From positions 558,001 through 622,000 of the forward strand of contig CM030939.1 in NCBI GenBank assembly GCA_018136815.1: a stretch of DNA of 64,000 bases, given 5' to 3'. This DNA comes from Isochrysis galbana (lineage: Eukaryota; Haptophyta; Isochrysidales; Isochrysidaceae). Below are positions 56,309-64,000 of the stretch, one piece after another; position 1 is the first letter of the stretch; every line of letters starts with the position of its first letter. Below the pieces are notes generated by a model. The model saw only the letters and a list, made by a program, of their open reading frames with translations, was not told the origin of the DNA and searched no databases. The translations under genes were made by a program, and so were the position numbers.

Positions 56309-58335
56309 TGTCGAATCCAGAGTATCTCTATACTCAAGGCGGATTCGATGCTCAAGAGTGCGAACGATTTTTGTTTTCTGGGCTTGTCTCGATGGTTCGC
56401 CGCTCGACAATTGAACACCGAGGCTTCGCATCGCTCGTCAATTCATTTCTCTCTTTCTTTGTTTGTTTCGAGCGTTTACGTTTGTTTCTCAGTTCATTTA
56501 TTGAGTGAGTGGTCTTAGTAGATTGAGTTTTGTGAGGTGTGGTGGCGTGCGTTGGCGTCATGTAGCGCGTTTCCCTCCCTCTTTCTCTCTCTCTCTCAAG
56601 ATTGTGCCCCGAATGAGACTTGCCACGAACAAGCTTCGGCTTGATTCGACAGTTTAAAGACATCCCTCGCTCACATGCACGCCCTCGTCCGCGCCTCGCC
56701 ATCCATCGCTTCGTACATGAGCCCACACATGCACATGGCGCACATGCCTCATTGCACACCACCCGTTGCCCGACCCCGCTCTGACCCATGGGGTGAGCAT
56801 GGCTCGCGTCTCCGGCGACGAGCGCGGTCAGTCTGCCTTCCTCCGCCATTTCCTTGCCTCTCGCCTCGCCTCCGCCTCGCCAAGCCTCCGCTTTCCACTG
56901 CCCCTCATCCTTTCCCATGAATGACACCCACTCATGTATGTCTGTTCTCTCTCTGTCGTTCTCTCCACCGCTCCTCCTACCTTTGAGGGCTGAGTCCCCT
57001 GAGCCTTGAGCACGCAGGCTGCCTCCTCCTCCTCCTCCTCCTCGTGGTTCGTCGCGATCGATGGTGTGGTGGTGGTCTCGGTCTCTCTCTCTCTCTTTCT
57101 CTTTCCATCCTTTCCCCCGTTCGATACGTTTGTGGCTCTCCAATTTGTTCGACGGTTCGTCTCGTTTGGGTTGTGGTTCTCAAAGATGTCAGCCTTGATT
57201 TCGAGCTCACTTTCAATCCTCTTCTTGTCCTCGTTCTCGTCCGCGTGTTCGTCGTTTGGATCCTCGGTCTTCGGTCGTCAATCCTCATTCTTCTGTTGCG
57301 TCGTAGTTGTGAGCAAAATTCCCCGTTTCGATCGCTTCTGATCATCACCCCTCTCGTTATGGCTAAGGCCACCTTCGTTCAATCATTGATTCTCGTTCAG
57401 GCTTCGGCCATCCGCGTTCTCGTTCTCGATTCTCTCGATTCTCGTTTATTCTTGTTTTGATTTTGCTCTAAGTATGATGCTAGTGAAGGGTGAGGTTTGG
57501 CGCTCGACGTCTCTCGGCTTCTAACTACGTTCCGAGTTCTAGTGCTAGGCCGCGAATGAAATTGTAGGAGGTCTCAACTCTTGTTTGATTCTTTGAGTTC
57601 TTCAATTCATTCGGTTCATTCTTTCGTTCTTTGTCCGAGTTACCGTTCGTTCGGAGTATGATTGTGTACCCGTAAGTTTCTCAGGAGGGATGTGCGCCCC
57701 GAGTGAGACTTGTCTTTAAACCACGCTGGTTTAACCCGCTGAGTGCGCACACTCTTCGGGGTGAGAAGGCAAGAGGGTCACTTTCACTTATGATTGTTGT
57801 GTTTTCTCGTTTGATTGTTCGTATCGTCAACTCGAGTTTTCTTTGTTTGTATCTCATGGGGACGCCTGTGAGTACATCATTGTGAGCTTGAGTTTGGTGT
57901 CCTGTCTTGTCTCTGTTCGTCGCGTCTTTTCGTGCTTGTTGTGGGCTTGATCACCCTATGACTCGCGTGGGCGCTCGATTTGAGTCGGGGGGTGTCGAAT
58001 CCAGAGTATCTCTATACTCAAGGCGGATTCGATGCTCAAGAGTGCGAACGATTTTTGTTTTCTGGGCTTGTCTCGATGGTTCGCCGCTCGACAATTGAAC
58101 ACCGAGGCTTCGCATCGCTCGTCAATTCATTTCTCTCTTTCTTTGTTTGTTTCGAGCGTTTACGTTTGTTTCTCAGTTCATTTATTGAGTGAGTGGTCTT
58201 AGTAGATTGAGTTTTGTGAGGTGTGGTGGCGTGCGTTGGCGTCATGTAGCGCGTTTCCCTCCCTCTTTCTCTCTCTCTCTCAAGATTGTGCCCCGAATGA
58301 GACTTGCCACGAACAAGCTTCGGCTTGATTCGACA
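56309..58335 (+). mobile_element. Non-autonomous LTR retrotransposon (TRIM/LARD-like)
   Basis: LTRs of 343 bp at 56309-56651 and 57993-58335 appear identical, beginning TGTCGAATCCAGAG and ending TTGATTCGACA, so the LTR ends are themselves inverted repeats. The target duplication CTCCT is at 56304-56308 and 58336-58340. A polypurine tract GAGTCGGGGGG precedes the 3' LTR. The 1.34-kb interior has no gag or pol and only incidental frames. The LTR start matches the Gypsy chromovirus type (TGTCGCATTC at 41092), so mobilisation by Gypsy enzymes is likely. Identical LTRs mean recent insertion. Confidence 0.9.
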
Positions 58336-58502
58336 CTCCTAGAGGCATGAGCTTTATGCTTTATGGATGTGCCCCATTTTTATTAGGCACTATAAAATCG
58401 TGCACTTTGGTTTGTAGAAGGTGCTCAAACTGCATGAAAGCCTCCTCGTGTAGAGAGCTCGGCCGACATGTGCTTATTTTTTGAAATGGTTGAAGTGCTG
58501 AC

Positions 58503-58870
58503 TTACAATGACATGTAACATGCTTGCGCGTACAACACGGCGAGCCTCATGGATGTGCCCCGACATCGGTGGGGGGCGCTCCGGCATTCACACCACTCTA
58601 AGACACCTCTAGGAGCCCAGAAGAGGCACTCCTCCGACGTACAACACACTCCCTTTTCTTGCACAACCCTCTCTTCAGATTTCCACGCTTTGACGCCAAC
58701 GTCGTTCGCGCGGCAGTACTCTGCCGCTTTCCTGACGTCCTCGACGGTCGCGGCGCGCTCAATCGCTCGGGCATCGCGGGCCTGGACGGTGTAGTGGCCA
58801 GGGGCGGGCACAGGCTTGGTGGCAGGCTTCCTTGGGGCCATGGGGAGCTAGGGGGGGACAGGGGCACGCC
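58503..58870 (-). CDS. Small hypothetical protein, possibly a first exon
   Basis: A minus frame from 58841 begins MAPRKPATKPVPAPGHYTVQ and continues with an Ala/Arg-rich helical region (RAIERAATVEDVRKAAEYCR) for about 56 residues. It then turns Cys/Trp-rich, probably past a splice site. The basic N-terminus followed by a helix recalls transposase or DNA-binding protein starts, but no family is recognised. It may instead be a truncated transposon gene. Confidence 0.3.
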
Positions 58871-60168
58871 CGCGAAGCGGGCACGTGGACGAAGCGCAAG
58901 CCTCTAGAGCATTCGCGATGTCTCAGAAGCAAAAAGAAATAACAGTAAAGAAAAAAACAGTACAAAGTAAAAAGAACAGAGGAAGAAAGAAGAAGAGTGA
59001 GAGAAAGAAGATAATAATAATTTTCTTGAGCGTTAGTGCCTCCCACGATCTATAATGAGACTACCGAGATAACCACACAATCAGCCGAAAGAAGGGAAAC
59101 ATGCCGCCGGGGATCGGTCCAAGCCGCCTGCCATTGGAAGCCTCACACACCCAGCCCCTAGGTAGTGCACGAAGGGACGCGCCGCAAGGCAGGTGGAGGG
59201 GGGATAATGGAAACGGGCGTGGCTGCATAGATTCAGTGCAAGGTCGCACGCGCGGCGAGGTTATTAAGAAGTTTTTTTTTGAGCGTTAGTGCCTCTACTC
59301 CCACTAGACTTGCACCATCACGCCAAGCCACGACGCGCATGACCGCACCAAATCTAGGGCGGTCAAACAGGTTTTTTTAACTATTAGTAAGGGTTGGGCT
59401 GCATTTTTTGACCGTGGCGCGAGGCTCAATAAAAAACCTTCAGGTGGGGCCACCTGCCGCCACGAAAATCTTCGCCAGGAAATGGTGCGATTCTCCCCCC
59501 CTCTCCCCGGGTAACAAAAACTGCATATTTCTACCCGGGCCTATTCCCCAGTTGTTCTCCTCTCTTGTCCGTCTTTTGTTTCTGGCGCGCTCGCTCGGAA
59601 GCACCCTCTCCGTGTCTGTCCCCCGTGTGCTCCACCTCGTCCCGCTTGCTGCCATGTTCTTCGACCCCGCTCTCACGCCATGTAACAAGACTTGTGAAAC
59701 CGCCTCTACACCGCCATCGCGCTCTCCCTCTCCCTCCGCGCACCACATTGCCCAAGCCTCACCACAGCCACAAGCACATTCACTCCATCGCCACCTCACC
59801 CGTCACAACATCATTGAGCTAGCGCGCTCACACAACGACGACGGTGACAACGGTACACCTTCCCCTCCCTTCACTCGGAGTAGATCTGACACGTATGTAC
59901 TGCAAAACACTCGTACAGAGGTCAGAGTCAAACATACCCCGAGAGTCCGGCAATCACGTTATTAGCGTGCGTTAGCGTGAAGCAAGGGCGGCGAGCAGCA
60001 GACGAAGCCGTTCACTACCGGAACACATGATATAGGGCTATCTAACTCTCACATAAAACAGGACTACTCTACCTACTTTGGGAAGCATCCCTCCTCCTTC
60101 TGCCACTCTCAGGAGCTCTAGGAGAGCTCTCTTCACTCGACTCCCCCATTCTTCCTACTCTGCGAGCC
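58871..60168. other. Intergenic region with GGGCGGTCAAAC motif
   Basis: A/G-rich stretch at 58925-59040, and the dispersed TAGGGCGGTCAAACAGG motif at 59358 followed by ATTTTTTGACC at 59402. The 185-codon frame at 59408-59965 is Ser/Pro/His-rich with no domain. No gene is called. Confidence 0.4.
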
Positions 60169-61131
60169 ATGGTCTCGCCTCGTCTCCTCCCACTCATGCT
60201 GCTCTGTCTTCCCTTTCGCATCAGCTCTCGCTGCACAGAGCTCGCAGCTGCGCTTGGCCTTGACGAGCCAATCGCTGAGGCGCTTCTCAACTTGCTCGGG
60301 GAGGCTCGCACGCGCCCAGGCCACCTCCCGCTGCCTGCCGTGAATCATTCACATCACCATAAGCACAGCTTTCAACTAGCATACATCCGGTTCACCAACC
60401 TTCTGTGGGATGCGCATGTTCTTCCCTTGCCCTTCCCCCCTAATGGACCAAAGCTCATCCCGCGCAAGCGTCTCGACGACATCATGAAAGTCACCAAGCC
60501 ACAGGTCCTTCAGCTCCTATCGGAGGCCAACCTGTCAAGCACGGCTGGCTGCCTCGAATGGGGCACAATGTACATCGAGCGCTTCTACAGCGATGAGTGT
60601 GCTCAACTGGGCGTAAACTCGCTCAACTACATGCCGGCTGCGCGCCAGGAGGGCATCGTGTCGGGCGGTACAACAGGGGTGCGCCAGGTAAATATCAACC
60701 TTTGTAGGGCGCCGCTCAACCCGGTAATCCTGGCCGAGATCATCCGACTTGGCGGCTTCTCGCTCGTGCTCGCGACACAGGTCTGGGAGCATCTCGCGCG
60801 GCCGGTGCACTGCATGTCCAACTTGTTCTCCATGATGGCTCCTGGTGCAGTCGCGCTCTTCACTGTGCCATTCCAGTACCCATACCACCGTGTGCCCAAC
60901 GACTATTTCCGGTACACCCCTGACGGACTGGCTGTGGTCGCTCAAGAGGCCGGATTTGAAGCTATCAGGAAGTTTGGTGTTGGGACACGGCGTGAGCTGG
61001 ACGCCATGAATTCTGGCTTTCCGGTGTTGGCATTGCCTAAAAGTGTGATGGCATTGCCTAAGGAGACTGACAACCCGCACACCGACAATTTTTTTCACAC
61101 GTCAGTCGTGGTCGCACGCAAACCTCGATGA
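60169..61131 (+). CDS. Secretory SAM-methyltransferase-like protein
   Basis: An intronless 320-residue frame. MVSPRLLPLMLLCLPFRISS is a signal peptide or anchor. A His-rich stretch (NHSHHHKH) follows at about residue 59. The methyltransferase-like core includes CLEWGTMYIERFY in the place of motif I, QVWEHLARPVHCMSNLFSMM as the post-motif II helix, and GAVALFTVPFQYPYHRVPND with DYFRYTPDGL, the typical C-terminal half of Methyltransf_11-like enzymes. The glycine-rich SAM loop (usually DxGxGxG) is reduced to LEWGTM, so activity is uncertain. A lumenal or extracellular role, perhaps on glycans, is inferred from the signal. It could be a divergent enzyme or an inactive relative. Confidence 0.6.
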   Translation: MVSPRLLPLMLLCLPFRISSRCTELAAALGLDEPIAEALLNLLGEARTRPGHLPLPAVNHSHHHKHSFQLAYIRFTNLLWDAHVLPLPFPPNGPKLIPRKRLDDIMKVTKPQVLQLLSEANLSSTAGCLEWGTMYIERFYSDECAQLGVNSLNYMPAARQEGIVSGGTTGVRQVNINLCRAPLNPVILAEIIRLGGFSLVLATQVWEHLARPVHCMSNLFSMMAPGAVALFTVPFQYPYHRVPNDYFRYTPDGLAVVAQEAGFEAIRKFGVGTRRELDAMNSGFPVLALPKSVMALPKETDNPHTDNFFHTSVVVARKPR

Positions 61132-61885
61132 GCGCGGCGCATTCGGGCGACGATCCTACGTCTGATTGTGCCAGGTCATGAAGATGAGGGAAGGCGCGAG
61201 TGTTGGACGCGCAGCACTACGTTGGAATTGAACGAGACGTGTAATGAAGGCGTGCACGGGTTGTTTGGAACTGGCCATGGACAATGGACAGCGGTAGATC
61301 CACCAGTGCCGTCCCGTACTATAGACTCGGCTCTGTTTGACGGATGACGCCGCGTGGTAGGTGATGAGCGCGATTGCTCTTGTCGGCTTTTCCTGATTGA
61401 CAGAGACAGGTGAATGAAGGGGTGGCCACAGTGCACGCTCCGGCGCGAGCCAGCAGCCATCTTGGTGGAGTCTCCCCTTGTGATCTGCGAACCCTCCCGC
61501 CCCACAAAAGGTAATGTAGCGTCGGTCAGTGCCCCCCCCCCCCCCTCGCCCTCGGATCTATTCCCACTTTGGACCGCGCGTCGTCTGGGATACGTGTGGC
61601 CCTTCCCCCCCTCCCCTCGTGGCCGGCGTTACGCGGTTATATTTGTTGTTTGTTGACATATACTCTCGTCCTATGGCTATGGCGGTAAACTTTCTAGAAG
61701 ACAAGTCGGCCTCGGAGTTCCTCCTTGCCACTTGTTGCGGGCGGGGGAGGGATATTTTGGGTGCGCGCTATACTTAGCTCGCCCCATCCCCCATCCCTCC
61801 TCGGTTCGGCAGCTCCGGATTCCCCCTCGCGTGGAAAGTAATGCCGGGTTCCGAGGCATCCCTTCATTCCTCTCGCACCCGTCGG
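61132..61885. other. Intergenic, no gene seen
   Basis: A C run at 61532-61546 and short open frames without domains. Confidence 0.35.
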
Positions 61886-62110
61886 TCAACTATTGTTATG
61901 GTTTCAGCGATGGGGCGCGCGCCGACCGCTCCCCTCTCCCAGCCCCCCGCCGTCACGACTGACGAATTGGGATGGCCCATCATAGGGCCTGAGGGCAATG
62001 AGGAAGGGGAAAAGCCGGCGGTAGGCGCGGCGAGGGAGGCCACTTCGGAGGTGCTGACGGGCTGAAGCCCGTCAGCAGAGGAAGGCGGGCAGGCGAGAGG
62101 GAGAGGGAGA
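61886..62110 (+). mobile_element. Internally deleted LINE: 5' end fused to hairpin block
   Basis: CAACTATTGTTATGGTTTCAGCG then ATGGGGCGCGCGCC (ATG at 61911) is a LINE 5' end. At about 61957 it passes directly into the block shared with 8645-8800, including the 10-bp stem GCTGACGGGC with TGAA loop (62053-62076). The interior is missing, giving a short SINE-like derivative. Confidence 0.55.
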
Positions 62111-62379
62111 GCGGCGGTGAGAGCGAGGCCTATCTCAAAATGTCTAAGTGTGTATGTACGAGATGTGACGGTGTGACGGTGTGATTGTGTGGTGTAGAAT
62201 CATATCGACATTTTCATAGTAACCAGCGCCCAGCGCACGCTATGTGTATGTAAAAAATATATACACCTAATTTGTGCTGCAGATTACACACACGCCGCCG
62301 ATCTACGTACGACTACGATAGAGACAGAGCTCCACCGACCGCCGCTACTACCCTTAGTACTGGTGCCGGCGAACTGCAC
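62111..62379. other. Intergenic, no gene seen
   Basis: G/T-rich short tandem words (GTGTGACGGTGTGA near 62168) and no coding signal. Confidence 0.35.
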
Positions 62380-62504
62380 TTCACGGTAAGAGAAGGCGAC
62401 ATCATACTCTTATACAAAAAGGGTATAGACCGATTACGCTGCTACAAAGCGACTACAAGATTCTAGCCAAAATACTCACTAATAGACCTAAAACAGTAAT
62501 AGGC
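62380..62504 (+). pseudogene. LINE reverse transcriptase fragment (5' side of insertion)
   Basis: Reads GDIILLYKKG, then a frame change, then DYKILAKILTNRPKTVIG, a hallmark LINE RT segment (xLLYKKGD ... DYKILAKILTNRLK). The 0.88-kb retroposon interrupts it, and the RT continues at 63397. Confidence 0.8.
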
Positions 62505-63381
62505 CAACTACGTTTATACTTAGTTCGCCCATGGGGGGCACGAGCCCCCCTCTCTCTCCACTCCTCCCCTGCCATGGGGGAGGAACCACTCACTCTCCTG
62601 GCACGCCTGATGGCGTGCCAAGAGCACACAACCATGCTGGCCCACTTCTCTCCCCACAGGCCCGCCTGACTCGCCCGTCCTGGCCCGTCGCGGCCTGCCC
62701 ATCTCTCTGACCAGCCCCTCCTCCCCCTGGGCCCCCCTGTTCAGGACCCCCCAGCCAGCTCCAGTCGTCCTGCAGGGGCGCGGAGCGCCAGCGAGGGAGA
62801 GGCAGGAGGGGCCAGGGCCATGCCCCAGCCTCACCTGCCCCCTGAGCTGTCCTCCCAGGCCCCTGCAGGCCACCTGGGGACCTGAAGAGGGGCCGCAGGC
62901 GCGCGCCATGGGCCCCCGCATCAGGGAAGAGAGGAGGAAAAGGGAAGAGGGAGGGGAGGGGGGAGCGGCAGCTCTCCCCTCCGGGAGAAACGTGTCTTCT
63001 CGCCCCGTTTGGGTAAGAGAAGACGGGGGCGCCAGAGCCAGGAGGGAAGGGCCGCGGCTTGCCGCGGCCACTCGCTTCGGCGAGCGAAGATCAGCGCTTC
63101 TGGGCCCCTATCTAACGAGTGCCCCCCCCCCCCTGCGATGCTTTTACCCGAAAGGGGTTTTCCCCCAGCGTGGACTCGAGGAGAGGACGCGCTGGGGTGC
63201 GCGGGGTCGGTGCGTGCACTGGGGGGAGGACAAATATCGAGGGGAGGGGGCAGTGCCCCCCACCCCCCGGTATCACTCGGACACCTGGCCCGTCAGGCAT
63301 GGCGGGATTCCGGGACTGAGACGTTATGTCCAATTAGCCAGTGGGGTTGGCTAGGATATAACATTGATTATTATTATTATT
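62505..63381 (+). mobile_element. 0.88-kb SINE/LINE-like retroposon, copy B
   Basis: Starts CAACTACGTTTATACTTAG (hairpin with one mismatch) and ends GATATAACATTGATTATTATTATTATT, an (ATT)n tail. It is flanked by an exact 15-bp duplication AAAACAGTAATAGGC (62490-62504 and 63382-63396). Near-identical to 16834-17720. Long duplication plus (ATT)n tail is diagnostic of target-primed reverse transcription. No RT is encoded, so it depends on a LINE. Confidence 0.9.
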
Positions 63382-63396
63382 AAAACAGTAATAGGC

Positions 63397-63475
63397 AACA
63401 TAATATCAAAAGACCAATTGGGATTCATCCCCCAGCGGCTAATAGGAGAAGCCACGTCTTAGTTTTAAGACAGAG
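63397..63475 (+). pseudogene. LINE reverse transcriptase fragment (3' side of insertion)
   Basis: Reads NIISKDQLGFIPQRLIGEAT followed by stops. The block DQxGFIPxR is a conserved LINE RT motif directly following the TVIG of the upstream fragment. The fragment is truncated after about 25 codons. Confidence 0.8.
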
Positions 63476-63561
63476 GTAGTAAAAATCAAAATTATTATAC
63501 AGAGCTGAGTGACCGGGCTAGTACTTTAGCATGAATTGTTGATTATAGGACGTCTATCAAA

Positions 63562-64000
63562 TCACTTCGCGCCGCCGTTGGCGAAGTGCACGATCGCGCC
63601 TTCGTGCGGGAACTTCACCGACACGTTACACCCCTTGGCATGCACCCGGAATGCGGTGGTGTCGAAGATTCCCGAGGTGGTGTTGAGCAATCTCACGCGA
63701 CCATCGGCAGCGAGGGACAAGTCGATCGGCACGGCCGGGAAGGGGAAGAGGCGCGACGACCAGGAGCCGGGCAAGGAGCTGCACCTGCAGTCGCAGCCAA
63801 TGCGCAGCTGCGCGCCGTCGCCGCGACGGCGCAGGACGTAGGTGAGGTGCGCCTCTCCGCCACCCACGCCTTCGATCCGCGTGACGGCCCCTGCATGCCC
63901 GGCCCACACCACCTCCTTAGCCACAGCCTTTCCTCGGCCGAGGTCGACGAGCTGCCCACCTTCTGTGCGGCGCAGAAGGTCGCGCGCGTCGAGGCAGAGC
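63562..64000 (-). CDS. C-terminal part of an unknown protein (runs off the window)
   Basis: The minus strand is open from the window edge to a stop at 63562, giving at least 145 residues (LCLDARDLLRRTEGGQLVDL ... ending IVHFANGGAK). Predicted beta-rich, with alternating hydrophobic strands (RIEGVGGGEAHLTYVLR, FRVHAKGCNVSVKF) and a CDCRC cluster. Composition and codon bias are those of a host gene. It could be a lectin-like or extracellular domain. No family is recognised. Confidence 0.5.
   Translation of the reverse strand, partial: LCLDARDLLRRTEGGQLVDLGRGKAVAKEVVWAGHAGAVTRIEGVGGGEAHLTYVLRRRGDGAQLRIGCDCRCSSLPGSWSSRLFPFPAVPIDLSLAADGRVRLLNTTSGIFDTTAFRVHAKGCNVSVKFPHEGAIVHFANGGAK

Noticed and set aside
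59408-59965. 185-codon Ser/Pro/His-rich frame
   Set aside because: Low complexity, no domain, preceded by a dispersed repeat motif; coding status not supportable.

Overview
The window is nuclear DNA of a GC-rich, flagellated, photosynthetic eukaryote, most likely a haptophyte or another alga with a secondary plastid. The evidence is: genes split by short GT-AG introns, with at least one clear GC-AG intron; a tocopherol-type homogentisate prenyltransferase with a signal-plus-transit-like leader; an Hsp70 with a signal-like leader but a cytosolic-type EEVD end; two genes of ciliary families (CCDC81-like and crescerin/TOGARAM-like); and a Ser-Pro-rich cell-surface protein. The species cannot be fixed from sequence alone. 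There are no operons or bacterial features.

Layout. 0-1.4 kb: dispersed repeats with a complete-ended hAT transposon. 2.4-8.1 kb: large SPPPP surface glycoprotein. 8.5-12.3 kb: retroelement debris, a small virus-like island (beta-gamma-crystallin-like membrane protein plus a convergent fragment) and a 204-bp tandem repeat. 13.2-15.5 kb: CCDC81-like gene. 15.6-17.9 kb: foldback element, LTR remains, and a 0.88-kb retroposon inserted into an inverted copy of itself. 18.7-20.1 kb: helix-turn-helix, Gln-rich protein. 20.3-31.8 kb: one intact Copia element nested in an older Copia copy, surrounded by more than 20 shuffled and inverted Copia pieces. 32.2-38.4 kb: TOG-domain gene. 39.8-42.5 kb: LINE 5' end and a Ty3/Gypsy chromodomain-integrase/LTR/gag segment. 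42.6-46.0 kb: Hsp70. 46.5-48.8 kb: LINE pieces. 48.8-49.7 kb: GT8 glycosyltransferase. 49.9-50.8 kb: unidentified gene. 51.6-53.5 kb: LINE pieces. 54.1-56.0 kb: homogentisate prenyltransferase. 56.3-58.3 kb: short non-autonomous LTR element. 60.2-61.1 kb: secreted methyltransferase-like protein. 61.9-63.5 kb: LINE derivative, and a LINE RT split by the 0.88-kb retroposon. 63.6-64.0 kb: 3' end of an unknown gene.

The host genes are unrelated neighbours separated by transposons. The most striking content is in the mobile DNA: insertions whose target-site duplications can be read directly, a 5' hairpin kept by compensatory changes across many LINE copies, and the Copia mosaic. Exon junctions were chosen by reading frame and splice consensus, not by transcripts.
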